Positions 11,105 through 22,694 of a stretch of 64,000 bases of DNA are shown here, piece by piece. This stretch comes from Gonocerus acuteangulatus (lineage: Eukaryota; Arthropoda; Insecta; Hemiptera; Coreidae). A program made the translations under genes and the position numbers. Positions within the stretch are counted from its first letter, which is position 1, and the number at the start of each line of letters is the position of its first letter. The notes beneath the pieces were generated by a model. That model was not told the origin of the DNA. It made no database searches and worked only from the letters and a program-made list of their open reading frames with translations. Location of the stretch: contig OX328126.1 of assembly GCA_946811695.1 (NCBI GenBank), positions 86,499,536-86,563,535 of the forward strand, read 5' to 3'.

Positions 11105-11772
11105 CTCTTGAGCATTACGGATCTCTTGACGTCAATATATTAGTGTGCACAGACTCACATAGCTCCCTTCTTGCGCTCCAAAATAAGTTTTCCAAAGATC
11201 CACATGTGCAAGAAGTCTTCGATGTAATAGCTGCCATGTACTCCAGGGGAACGACCGTCTCTTTCCTTTGGGTACCAGGGCATAAAGGCATTGAAGGCAA
11301 TGACAACGCGGATGAATTGGCAAGACAGGCGGCTGCAGAGGCAGTTGATCCTGTCTCCCCAATTCAAATCAAGGACGCAAAGAGACACATGAAACTCTTA
11401 ATTAAAAACAAATGGCAAGAGGAGTTTAACACAAAAGATTTATTTATTAAAAACGTCGAGAGCTCTGTGGTGACCAATAGCCCTATTTGCAAAATAAAAA
11501 GACGCGATGACGTGGTGGTGACCCGTTTGAGAATTGGACATACACGCCTAACTCATGGTTACCATCTCGTTGGTCGTCGCCGACCTCATTGCGAGCGATG
11601 TGGTGCTCCACTGGATGTAATGCACATCCTAGTGGAGTGCCCGGACCTTGAGGATGCAAGGCGACGGAATCGTTTACCGAATACACTGAAAGAGCTGTTA
11701 GACAGAACAGAGCCATCTGTAAAAAGGCTGATGGAGTATTTGAAAGAAATTGAGGTTTACTGCCTTATATAA
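11105..11772 (+). pseudogene. LINE ORF2 C-terminal part (RNase H and CCHC), out of frame
   Basis: Continuation of ORF2 in another frame; the open part with an ATG runs 11143-11772 (209 codons). RNase H motifs are CTDSHSSL, WVPGHKGIEGN and the final catalytic Asp in DNADELARQA. The E-containing motif AELQAIQIALEH lies just upstream, around 11083-11118, in the same frame. A C-terminal cysteine/histidine cluster, CERCGAPLDVMHILVECP, is typical of I-type and R1-type ORF2 ends. Without the single-base shift at 10990-10993, ORF2 would be about 1240 residues, normal for the family. The stop is followed directly by the 3' UTR. Confidence 0.88.
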
Positions 11773-12359
11773 GGAAGTTGTCCATCAAGAGTTAATGAAG
11801 AATTGATGCATCTGTATATGTGCGTGGATGTTTCTATAGGTGCATACAGATTTGTGTGAATATCTACTTATGTGCGTAGTTATTTGCTTACAAGTTTAAT
11901 TATTAAAACTTGTTATGTTTGTGTGTATGTGATTATTTATTGTGTGAATGCGTTACATATAATAATATGAGTAATTGTAAATATGTAAATATAATTGTTT
12001 AGGTATAAGTTTTAGCTTTAGAGGTTGATCCAGTATATTTTAAAAAAGGATACAACCGAAATAAATGGCATGTCAGAGAGTTAGTGTGTGTGTGTGTCAG
12101 TGTGTGTGTGTGTGTGTGTGGGGGGGGGGGGGTGTTTATAGGAATAGCTGCATTTATATGTATGTACATTTGTGTTAGCACGAGTCTATATTTGTAACTG
12201 TAAATATGTAAATACAACTCTTTAGGTTAAGGTTTTGATTCAGTGATTGATCGAGTACTTTCTTTCAAAAGGATACAGCTGACATAAATTGCATGTGGGT
12301 GCCAGTGTTGTGTGAGTGACAGCATATATATATGTGTGTGTGTGTATATATATGTATGT

Positions 12360-12418
<59 letters not shown>

Positions 12419-12471
12419 TCAGGTTCGAAATGCGAGAGAGGGTGCTAATGACCTTAGCAGTAGATGCACCC
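11773..12471 (+). other. LINE 3' UTR with internal duplication and terminal hairpin
   Basis: Two related segments, 11971-12073 and 12194-12296, are 223 bp apart and share GTAAATATGTAAATA, TTTAGGT, AAAAGGATACA and AAAT(G/T)GCATGT. Each is followed by a microsatellite: TG then G runs at 12088-12132, and TG then TA runs at 12330-12415. The last 32 bases form a hairpin, GGGTGC (12440-12445) pairing with GCACCC (12466-12471) around a 20-nt loop, immediately before the poly(A). Confidence 0.8.
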
Positions 12472-12630
12472 AAAAAAAAAAAAAAAAAAAAAAAAAATAT
12501 TTCTTGTAATTTACTTGTTCCTAGCTACTTGTTCCTAGCTACTTCAATCGAAAGACTTACTGGGCTTGACACATGAGTAGGCTGAGACGCTAAATCCTCA
12601 TTCCTTCTGACACCAAACCTTTCTGTGTCA

Positions 12631-12961
12631 AACGACTCTTTTGAGGGTCATCAAACCGTCCCTACTCGGCTCACCCCCACTCCTTCCCCCACCACTGCCT
12701 ATTACCCTCTCCATGCCTACGCCTTGCCACTCCTTTCAGATAGATGAATTGCCAACATAACACCTGAATTACGGAGACCTATCATGTGTTACCTAACGAC
12801 TCTTTTGAGGGTCATGAAACCGTCCCTACTCGGCTCACCCCCACTCCTTCCCCCACCACTGCCCATTACCCTCTCCATGCCTACGCCTTGCCACTCCTTT
12901 CAGATAGATGCATTGCCAACATAACACCTGAGTTTCGGAGACCTATCATGTGTTACCTAAC
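12631..12961 (+). repeat. Tandem duplication, 2 x 164 bp
   Basis: AACGACTCTTTTGAGGGTCAT starts at 12631 and 12795; the two copies differ at only a handful of positions and end at TGTGTTACCTAACG. No gene in either copy. The forward frame 12786-13076 simply crosses the second copy. Confidence 0.93.
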
Positions 12962-13533
12962 GTGCTCTAGTTGGACGTTACTAGTTCTGCTGCTTAGGTT
13001 GCATGTAACTTTTCAAACTGAACAATTCTCGTCAAAAGAGGGGTTTCAAAGTGAACCTCTCTTCCAATTAGGTTGAGCAATGCTCTCCTAAGACTGTAGG
13101 TTTTGAAAGGTAACGTGTTTACCAATATATTCCAGATTTAGAGCCTTCAGCTTCAGGGCTCTTATTTACCGTTGGCTTTCTACCAGGAATTAATTATAAT
13201 TTACGAATTTCCTCCTGGTTAGGATGACGGAAGAATAAATGGGAGTGGATGGTTTTTCCTTAGGGAAATGAAAGTGAAAAGTTTAAAACTTTAGCGAAGC
13301 CCGCTATCAGCTTTTCGCTCCATTTTTCGCCCTCATTCCATTTCTATCTCTTTTTTTCCTGACGTCATTCTCGCCCACGTCCACCATCCCTTAAAGTTTT
13401 CTAATAATTTTCCAGTTTTTTAGTAATTTTTTCCCTTTCGAATAAGCCGTGAAGTTACAATGTTAACGACACTCCGATAGGACAAAATGTTGCATGTCAA
13501 GTTTACTCTGTTTTGAGAACCTTCGAGGCAGTC

Positions 13534-13876
13534 GATTTTAACGTTTACAGCGAGGGTCATGGACCCAAAGACACGTGCGCAGATATGTTTCAAGTAACAT
13601 GCTTTGCAAAAGTTCCTGCTTCGCCATACTGCTTCTATAACCAACTCTCAGAAAGGTAGGCCTTCTGATGGAGGAAAATGTTAACTAGACGATGTAGTGG
13701 CAGGGTTGAGCACCAACAAGGAATTAGATTTTAACGTTCACCCCCGCAGGTCATGGACTCACTGACACTGCGTCACTTTACAGTGCGCGGAGACGTTTCA
13801 AGTTTTATACTGTGCAAAATCTCCTGCTTCTATAACCATCACCAAGAAAGATAGGCCTTCTGATGGAGGAACATTA
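13534..13876 (+). repeat. Diverged tandem duplication, period about 193 bp
   Basis: GATTTTAACGTT starts at 13534 and 13727. Both copies continue through GGTCATGGAC, GTTTCAAGT, CCTGCTTC and TAGGCCTTCTGATGGAGGAA. Clearly older than the duplication at 12631-12961. Noncoding. Confidence 0.8.
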
Positions 13877-14404
13877 TTTGGTTTTTATGGTCTTGATGGG
13901 AAAATTCTCGTGAACTTCATTTGGCGAGAAAGCGGTTTGATCGATAATGAATACATTAAAATATTCACCAAACGGTGGCGTGACCAATCACTATCGCGGT
14001 GGTGGTGGGGCGAATCGATGTTCCGCAATTTCAGATAATGCAGATTATGCAAATGTTGGAATTTGCATTTATATTCGAGGAGGTATTTTTGCGTCTTGCA
14101 GCCACTTGAATTGTATATAAATGGAATTATTAAAGGTGGTTTTCCCCATGTGTGAAGAGGAAGTAGAAAGGACGGAATCAGGAAATAGGAACGACGGGAT
14201 TAGGAAGTGACAAAGGATTCAGAATTATATGAATTTATATTCATAACCCGGATGGAAATATTTCTATATTAAAAGTATAATTTTCAAAGAAAAATTCCAT
14301 TTCTGTACTCAAGTTACGTGACAATATGCATTTACTTTATTCTCATTTTCACGTCCACCTTTCTAAAACTGAAATTTTATAATTACTACTAATATTAACA
14401 AATG
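13877..14404. other. No recognisable gene
   Basis: AT-rich spacer before the inverted-repeat-flanked satellite element; nothing supportable. Confidence 0.4.
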
Positions 14405-17397
14405 AGGCGTATAGATCCAAAGCCCTTCTATCCAATTTTCGGCTCGTAACGTTTTTTTCAAATCTGTAACAATTCTACTATACGTGTTATCGAAAATCAC
14501 CAACGTTACAATATAGAACACTATAGTACACTATATTATACTGTACTATATTATAACGTTGGTGATTTTCGATATCAAGTAGATAGGATTGGTACATATT
14601 ATAACGTTGGTGATTTTCGATATCAAGTAGATAGGATTGGTACATATTATAACGTTGGTGATTTTCGATATCAAGTAGGTAGGATTGGTACATATTATAA
14701 CGTTGGTGATTTTCGATATCAAGTAGATAGGATTGGTACATATTATAACGTTGGTGATTTTCGATATCAAGTAGATAGGATTGGTACATATTATAACGTT
14801 GGTGATTTTCGATATCAAGTAGATAGGATTGGTACATATTATAACGTTGGTGATTTTCGATATCAAGTAGGTAGGATTGGTACATATTATAACGTTGGTG
14901 ATTTTCGATATCAAGTAGGTAGGATTGGTACATATTATAACGTTGGTGATTTTCGATATCAAGTAGGTAGGATTGGTACATATTATAACGTTGGTGATTT
15001 TCGATATCAAGTAGATAGGATTGGTACATATTATAACGTTGGTGATTTTCGATATCAAGTAGATAGGATTGGTACATATTATAACGTTGGTGATTTTCGA
15101 TATCAAGTAGGTAGGATTGGTACATATTATAACGTTGGTGATTTTCGATATCAAGTAGATAGGATTGGTACATATTATAACGTTGGTGATTTTCGATATC
15201 AAGTAGATAGGATTGGTACATATTATAACGTTGGTGATTTTCGATATCAAGTAGATAGGATTGGTACATATTATAACGTTGGTGATTTTCGATATCAAGT
15301 AGGTAGGATTGGTACATATTATAACGTTGGTGATTTTCGATATCAAGTAGATAGGATTGGTACATATTATAACGTTGGTGATTTTCGATATCAAGTAGGT
15401 AGGATTGGTACATATTATAACGTTGGTGATTTTCGATATCAAGTAGGTAGGATTGGTACATATTATAACGTTGGTGATTTTCGATATCAAGTAGGTAGGA
15501 TTGGTACATATTATAACGTTGGTGATTTCGATATCAAGTAGGTAGGATTGGTACATATTATAACGTTGGTGATTTTCGATATCAAGTAGGTAGGATTGGT
15601 ACATATTATAACGTTGGTGATTTTCGATATCAAGTAGGTAGGATTGGTACATATTATAGCGTTGGTGATTTTCGATATCAAGTAGGTAGGATTGGTACAT
15701 ATTATAACGTTGGTGATTTTCGATATCAAGTAGGTAGGATTGGTACATATTATAACGTTGGTGATTTTCGATATCAAGTAGATAGGATTGGTACATATTA
15801 TAACGTTGGTGATTTTCGATATCAAGTAGATAGGATTGGTACATATTATAACGTTGGTGATTTTCGATATCAAGTAGATAGGATTGGTACATATTATAAC
15901 GTTGGTGATTTTCGATATCAAGTAGGTAGGATTGGTACATATTATAACGTTGGTGATTTTCGATATCAAGTAGGTAGGATTGGTACATATTATAACGTTG
16001 GTGATTTTCGATATCAAGTAGGTAGGATTGGTACATATTATAACGTTGGTGATTTTCGATATCAAGTAGGTAGGATTGGTACATATTATAACGTTGGTGA
16101 TTTTCGATATCAAGTAGGTAGGATTGGTACATATTATAACGTTGGTGATTTTCGATATCAAGGAGGTAGGATTGGTACATATTATAACGTTGGTGATTTT
16201 CGATATCAAGTAGATAGGATTGGTACATATTATAACGTTGGTGATTTTCGATATCAAGTAGGTAGGATTGGTACATATTATAACGTTGGTGATTTTCGAT
16301 ATCAAGTAGATAGGATTGGTACATATTATAACGTTGGTGATTTTCGATATCAAGTAGGTAGGATTGGTACATATTATAACGTTGGTGATTTTCGATATCA
16401 AGTAGATAGGATTGGTACATATTATAACGTTGGTGATTTTCGATATCAAGTAGGTAGGATTGGTACATATTATAACGTTGGTGATTTTCGATATCAAGTA
16501 GGTAGGATTGGTACATATTATAACGTTGGTGATTTTCGATATCAAGTAGGTAGGATTGGTACATATTATAACGTTGGTGATTTTCGATATCAAGTAGGTA
16601 GGATTGGTACATATTATAACGTTGGTGATTTTCGATATCAAGTAGGTAGGATTGGTACATATTATAACGTTGGTGATTTTCGATATCAAGTAGGTAGGAT
16701 TGGTACATATTATAGCGTTGGTGATTTTCGATATCAAGTAGGTAGGATTGGTACATATTATAACGTTGGTGATTTTCGATATCAAGTAGGTAGGATTGGT
16801 ACATATTATAACGTTGGTGATTTTCGATATCAAGTAGATAGGATTGGTACATATTATAACGTTGGTGATTTTCGATATCAAGTAGATAGGATTGGTACAT
16901 ATTATAACGTTGGTGATTTTCGATATCAAGTAGATAGGATTGGTACATATTATAACGTTGGTGATTTTCGATATCAAGTAGGTAGGATTGGTACATATTA
17001 TAACGTTGGTGATTTTCGATATCAAGTAGGTAGGATTGGTACATATTATAACGTTGGTGATTTTCGATATCAAGTAGGTAGGATTGGTACATATTATAAC
17101 GTTGGTGATTTTCGATATCAAGTAGGTAGGATTGGTACATATTATAACGTTGGTGATTTTCGATATCAAGTAGGTAGGATTGGTACATATTATAACGTTG
17201 GTGATTTTCGATATCAAGGAGGTAGGATTGGTACATATTATAACGTTGGTGATTTTCGATATCAAGTAGATAGGATTGGTACATATTATAACGTTGGTGA
17301 TTTTCGATATCAAGTAGGTAGGATTGGTACATATTTGAAAAAAATGTTATGAGCTGAAAATTGGGTAGAAGCGCTTTCGCATCTATGCACCTTAAAT
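14405..17397. mobile_element. Inverted-repeat-flanked element carrying a 48-bp satellite
   Basis: The left end (about 14407-14472) and the reverse complement of 17330-17397 match over about 65 bp at roughly 80 percent. Shared blocks are CTTCTA(T/C)CCAATTTTC, GCTC(G/A)TAAC and TTTTTTTCAAAT(C/A)TGTA. A further inner inverted piece, ATCGAAAATCACCAACGTTA at 14489-14510, is the complement of the satellite monomer. The structure suggests a MITE-type element whose internal segment expanded. TSD not identified. Confidence 0.7.
14550..17335 (+). repeat. 48-bp satellite, about 58 units, 22-mer higher-order repeat
   Basis: The monomer begins ATTATAACGTTGGTGATTTTC and includes AAGTAGGTAGG or AAGTAGATAGG. 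One 47-bp monomer near 15526 lacks a T. Rare variants recur at exactly 1056 bp (22 x 48): the AGCGTTGG change at 15659 and 16715, and AAGGAGG at 16161 and 17217. On the minus strand the array is open in two frames (up to 962 codons repeating MYQSYLLDIENHQRYN); the 47-bp unit switches between them. This is most simply a consequence of a stop-free 16-codon unit. Confidence 0.95.
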
Positions 17398-17639
17398 GAT
17401 ATAATATTGTAAGGCCCCGTATTCCTTTAGTCATGGTTCAAGTCAAAAAGGATGAGAAATTGGTTTCATGAACAGCATTAAAGAAGTGTGAACAATAAAT
17501 CTGCAGATGTAACGCCTGGGTCATTCACATGCAACGTTTCTTCGACGGCACGAATTACTCTCGATAAGCAGCACTTCGTTGATATGAAATTGAAATTTCC
17601 CACGTTTCCAATGTTTTCGCACTAGATCGAGCCACGAGG

Positions 17640-18537
17640 TTTATAAGGGCTGGTGGTTACATGAGCCACGAAAAAGAAGTTCCCTCTGGTCACCTCAGAA
17701 GCCTACGCTCACGAAATTAGCGTATTTTCCAGAATGTCCTTGGAAAGCTTCAAAGCCCGAGTCGCCGGAAAGACCCAGTCCGACTGCGAAACGATCGTAG
17801 ACGCACTTGGAGGTGTAGAAATAGACGTCTACCCGTCGAAACCTGTTGCGGTGGTGTGCTCATTCCAGGGAAACAAAGGATGACGACCCCGAGGAGCCCT
17901 GCCCTCGCTCATCGAGGTCAGGGGGTCAGCGGATCAAGCTGTCCACGAGGATCACCTACCTGGGAGTGCACATACACTGGCACCTACCTGGGAATGCTTA
18001 TACACCGGCATCTGTCTTTGACGCCCCATTTAAATAGTCGCCTGAAGGAAACCCGGCAAAGCCATTCCTCATCCACGATGAGCTGATGCTCCCCTCGGTT
18101 CAAGACTTCATACGGAGGCGTCATATCAAGTTCTATGACAGCCTCCCGTACTGTGTCAACCCCCTATTCAGGGACTTGACACCACCACCTCTGCCCCAGA
18201 GGTGGCAGGGCAGCACCTGGAGGATCCTGGATCTTGGAGAGGAGGCTGCGTAAAAGCAGCTGTGTATTGTAAATTTGTAAATAAAAGTTGTGCCTATTAG
18301 CTTAAGTAATATTAAGTTAGCTTTAAGATACATCCTATTCTAGTACCTACCTAAACAACCCTGGCTTCCCCTGGACTAGGTAGGCTTAAGACCCCGCTTG
18401 AAAATGCCATAGTCTTGCTAGTATGTAAGCGTAGAACAAGGTGTCAAGTCCAGCTCACGGCCCCAATCCTTTAGGCCTAGAGCTCTCTATCTACGCCAAA
18501 CTACTTTGAGGAGGGTGGGAAAATAAATAAAAAATAC
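17640..18537 (+). pseudogene. Jockey-like LINE 3' fragment
   Basis: Degenerate reverse transcriptase C-terminus, with frameshifts and stops, followed by a 3' UTR and an A-rich tail from 18519. Recognisable pieces are FPLVTSEAYAHE, equivalent to FPLVGLAAYADD at 59.8 kb so that the catalytic YADD is lost; GQRIKLSTRITYLGVHI; a RLKEARQ-like stretch; and near the end FIRRRHIKFYDSLPYCVNP followed by FRDLTPPPLPQRWQG. The same family occurs at 59285-60222 (+) and 54139-54546 (-). The coding remnants end at 18252. Confidence 0.75.
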
Positions 18538-18545
18538 ATGTAAAT

Positions 18546-19559
18546 AAAAGTACCCGACCGAGATGTGTGGCCTATAGGTCCGCCTAATGTCATCTTATTC
18601 CGATCCCCCCCAATTAATAGATAGTAGTCACTCTAATCAGCTATATCTCTAATGAACTAGTTAGTTGGCGACTGATCTTGCAACGTTGACGTCCCAAAAG
18701 TGGCGAAAAATAATATCAAGACTAAATATGCAGGATAAACGAAATTTAAATCTTAACGTGAAATTTTAAAGTAAATGGAGGATGATTTTGAAAACTCCTC
18801 ATTGGCTATGCGGGGGAAAGTTCTAGCGTAACTTTATGAAATGCAATAATGTATAAATTACATTAGGCGGTGGACCTCAACTTCTACCACTTAAGAAAAG
18901 TTGAAACGCAATCGATCAAATTTATTTAAGCTTAGGAATTTAATCTTCACCAGGAAACTTGTCACCCCCAGTGAAACATCCTCTTCTTTTCGTTGTTCTT
19001 AAAAGTGGTATTTTGAACTGACGACACCTACTTGGAAGATTGCTAGAGGTTGTCATAAGACTACACAGAGACTTGAACGACCAATTTTTGGATTTGAGAT
19101 CATCGTCAAGCTTAAGATTCTTCTCCTTAAAATATTGTTGGTGAGTGGTGTACGCCCAATACCAAGTCTTTTGAAGGCGAATTATTTTTCTATTGTTCTG
19201 TAGCTAAAGATTTGGGATTTTATTATTAGATTTGTTTTCCAAATATCGTTGCCTTGACAATTACTTGGTAGATCAATACTAAAATTATAGTTTGGTAATA
19301 TAATGGTGAAATATCATCAGTTTGTCTTCTTCGATTCGTCTAGCGATTTAAGATCAACTCACTTTCTGAACATTCATAGTAAGATATGAATTACTTCATT
19401 TCAAGCGGGATTCGACACCGCTTCTCAGTTGTAGAAATACGGCTGAAGAGGAAAGCGGCCACACAGTGAGCAAGAAGTCAACAGTATATTCAATAATAGC
19501 CATTATTAATATTTCTACATACATTGAAAATAACGAAAATACTGAAACGATCAAATATG
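18546..19559. other. No recognisable gene
   Basis: About 1 kb of AT-rich sequence; no domain, RNA gene or repeat seen. Confidence 0.4.
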
Positions 19560-20845
19560 TCGACGCCTCACATCAATCCAGTACGCAGGGAATTCTCTTG
19601 GCGGTGTATTAGTGCAGCGGCGCATTACACCAAGCTAACAGTTGGAAGGAAATTTCCTTGACGGTGCATTAGTGTGAAGGCGCAATCTCACCAAGCCGGT
19701 ACTCAGGAAATTCCCTTGGTGATGGATTAGTTTGGAGGGGTATCAAACCCATCCAGCAATAAAAAATAATTCTCTTGGCACTTTACATCGAGCCAACAAT
19801 AGGAAGGGAATTTTCTTGGTGGTGCATAACTCCGGTGACGCATCACACGAAGCCACCTGGACAAACGGAATTCCCTTGGCGGTGCCACCAAAACAAAGGG
19901 AATTCCGTTGGCATTAGTATGACAGTGCAACACGCGAAGCCACCAGAATGATGGGAGTTCCCTCGGCGGTGCATCACACCACGAGTAGAAAGCAAATTAC
20001 ACTCATGTAGCATTAGTATGATGGTGCATGGAACTAGACCACTATAAGGAAGGCGGTGTATCAATCCAAGCCACCACAAAGACGGGAATTCCCTCGGCGA
20101 TGAACACACCAAGCCTCTACAATAAAGGGAATTCTCTTTGGCGGTGCAACACACGAAGCCACGAGCAGGAAGTAAATTACCCTCGCGTAGAAGTATTATG
20201 ATGGTGCATGGAACTAGACCACTATCAGGAAGGCGGTGTATCAATCCAAGCCACCACAAAGACGGGAATTCCCTCGGCGATGAACACACCAAGCCTCTAC
20301 AATAAAGGGAATTCTCTTTGGCGGTGCATCACAAGAAGCCACGAGCAGGAAGTAAATTACCCTCGCGTAGAAGTAGTATGATGGTGCATGGAACTAGACC
20401 ACTATCAGGAAGGGAATTCCCTTGGCGGTGCATCACACCAAGCCACCACAATGATGGGAATTCCCATGGCGGTACATCACACGAACCCCCGCAATGAGTG
20501 GAATTCCCTCAGCGTTGCATCACACCAACCCCCGCAATGAGTGTAATTCCCTCGGCGTAGCATCACACCAACCCCCGCAATGAGTGTAATTCCCTCGGCG
20601 TTGCATCACACAAACCCCCGCAATGAGTGGAATTCCCTCGGCGTTGCATCACACCAACCCCCGCAATGAGTGGAATTCCCTCGGTGTTGCATCACACCAA
20701 ACCACGAGTAGGAAGTAAATTACCCTCATGTCGCATTAGTATGATGGTGCATGGAACTAAACCACTACCAGGAAGGGAATTCCCTTGGCAGTGGATCACA
20801 CCAAGCCACGAGTAGGAAGGGAATTCCCTTGGCGGTGAAGATCAA
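19560..20845 (+). repeat. Minisatellite field built on GGAATTCCCTTGGCGGTG
   Basis: Many diverged units of about 40-60 bp, each with a GGAATTCCC palindrome and a GCATCACACCAAGCC block. Two levels of order are visible. A 180-bp unit has TATGATGGTGCATGGAACTA at 20017, 20197, 20377 and 20737 (exact multiples of 180). A 43-44-bp tandem subarray (CCCCCGCAATGAGTG...) covers about 20475-20705. Noncoding. Confidence 0.88.
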
Positions 20846-21357
20846 AGAGAAAGTGTAAATAGTATGAAATTCCACCTCACGTCGGCTCCCTTTGATAAAC
20901 ACTAAATTCTTCCAATTTCCATTTCCTTCTTTAGAAATGCTAACACAGCTTTTCATTTTCCATGTTTTTCTCTCCCTAAGCGTTGGAATTAAATTAGATT
21001 CTGCATTAATCTTTGTCCCGAGCCGCTGCATTCAGCTACACCCACGACTGCACTTCAATTACACCTAGTAATAATATTTAAACTGTATTACTACATTTTA
21101 TGTAACAGAATATAAAAAATATATACACTATTTAGGCCAAATGAGTAGTTTCTATGGTAACATTTATAACGCAATTTGTTTTGAATATCTACCATTACAA
21201 GTTGAATGTAATAGCCTTGTTTTAGCGCGGTTCCTCCCTCCCCCATAGGGAGGAACCCCGCTTATAAGGTTGATACAATGAAACAATCCGGAAGTGCCGA
21301 CTAGAAAATTTCGCGTTTCAGAACCCCTAGAGACCGAAAATAACGGTGGTTAAAATT

Positions 21358-21358
<1 letters not shown>

Positions 21359-21410
<52 letters not shown>
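21359..21410. repeat. (TA)n microsatellite
   Basis: About 26 TA units inside hairpin-ended element A, at the position where copies B and C also carry TA tracts. Confidence 0.97.
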
Positions 21411-21414
<4 letters not shown>

Positions 21415-22495
21415 CTGTTCGCGGATTTCTGGCTTCCCTGATGGTCCGATTTTGATGAAATTTGGTACAAAAATCTGTCGTCCAATTTGAAAGGTCAAGT
21501 TCGTTAACCAGCAAAATCCGCCCACTGGAAGATGGCGTTTGGGGCGAAATTCGCGCAAAAAAAATCGTAACGCTTACGTTTTTGAGTTCATAAGCTTGTA
21601 AGTACTCGTTTTATAGGCTTCTTTGGCTAGTAAAACGAATGAAACCATTTTCAAGGCGATAGCTTTAACCGTTTTTGAGAAAATTGGAAACATACTTTTT
21701 AAATACCGTTTTTGGTTTGGGTACTTAGAATCATGGGATTCAGTTGAAACATTTTCTGCATATTTTACTATCATTAAAACTAATATGTTGAAATTTTGGT
21801 TACGTTTGGAGTTAAGGAAGGGTTAGAATAAAATATTTTATTAACAGACATAAAAAGTTTTGATAACTCTGTATATTTTCCTTAATATCTCGAAAAAGGT
21901 TGAGAATCTTGGCAAACGAAACAATACCATTAGAAAGCTTACTAAATGCTCTACAAAAAAGGTTCTGATGAAAGTTTTGATTAGGCGATGTCAATCGGAG
22001 AAATAAGTGCTTAAAACATTAAAGTAATGGATTTTGCTTATTCGAACTGTTCTTTTTGTCTGTTTTTATTCCTTGTTATTTTTTAATTGCTTATATTTGG
22101 ATAATGTATTTTACAATAAAACAGAATAGGCAAAATAAGAAAAACAATTCATTGTTAAAAACATAGCTTGCCAAGAGAAAAAGATTCGATGACGTCTTTT
22201 GAATATTTTCAATTGCCTTTATGCTATTGGTTTTTTTATTTTATTTTTTAATTGATTTTATCTGTAGAATTATTACTATAGTAAAAGAACACAGGAATAT
22301 GTGAAAATTTTTGATATTTTCCAATTCATTGAAACGTATGAAATGAAGTATCGCTAGAAGAGGTTTCTAGGGTCTTGCGGACCCGACCCTAACCCCAGGT
22401 ATAGCCATAAAACCCTTTGAACAAAGGCCGAGGAAAATATTATCTGTTTCTATTCTATGCTTTTCAAATGAGAATAGGGATATGAACAAGAACCG

Positions 22496-22657
22496 GGGTC
22501 TCCCGTGGTCTAATGGCTAGCGCCTGGGATTCATAAGCGGGAGATGGTGGGTTCGATTCCCAACCTCCGGCAGGAATTTTATCATCCCACGGCTCGCTGG
22601 TAAAATTCCTCGCTAAACCCTAGATGTCGGCGCTAATGACCTAGATGTAGATGAGCC

Positions 22658-22688
<31 letters not shown>
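22496..22688 (+). mobile_element. tRNA-derived SINE, family 1, copy A
   Basis: The tRNA-like head has an A box (TGGTCTAATGG) and B box (GGTTCGATTCC) with correct spacing, a D-arm like tRNA-Glu and a TTCATAA anticodon-like loop, so the parent isotype is uncertain. The body AGGAATTTTATCATCCCACGG follows, then the tail hairpin CGGCGC...GAGCCG (one mismatch) and a 29-nt A run. The TSD is about 12 bp, GAACAAGAACCG at 22484-22495 versus GAACTGGAACCG at 22689-22700. It lies inside hairpin element A. Confidence 0.85.

Positions 22689-22694
<6 letters not shown>

Larger units (their letters stand above)
6170..12497 (+). mobile_element. Full-length I-superfamily LINE
   Basis: A 6.3-kb non-LTR retrotransposon with a 5' UTR (6170-6625, starting in a run of eight G), ORF1, ORF2, a long 3' UTR and a 26-nt poly(A) (12472-12497). 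It is flanked by the exact 13-bp TSD AATATTTCTTGTA at 6157-6169 and 12496-12508; the last two A of the tail overlap the TSD. ORF2 has endonuclease, reverse transcriptase and RNase H domains, the arrangement of I/Nimb-type and related arthropod LINEs. ORF2 is broken by one frameshift, so this copy is probably non-autonomous unless the shift is a sequencing error. The exact TSD indicates a young insertion. Confidence 0.9.

Noticed and set aside
12312..12576. Frames reading long Tyr-Ile or Lys runs
   Set aside because: Translations of TA/TG microsatellite and the LINE poly(A); the same applies to every other frame over TA tracts in the window.
14546..17434. Minus-strand frames of up to 962 codons encoding a 16-residue repeat
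   Set aside because: The 48-bp monomer is stop-free in two frames. A single-base deletion merely swaps frames, and variant positions change amino acids freely. No sign of selection on coding.
22496..22570. Functional tRNA gene
   Set aside because: It has A and B boxes, but the acceptor ends do not pair and SINE body and poly(A) follow; the same unit recurs at 44.3 and 47.3 kb.
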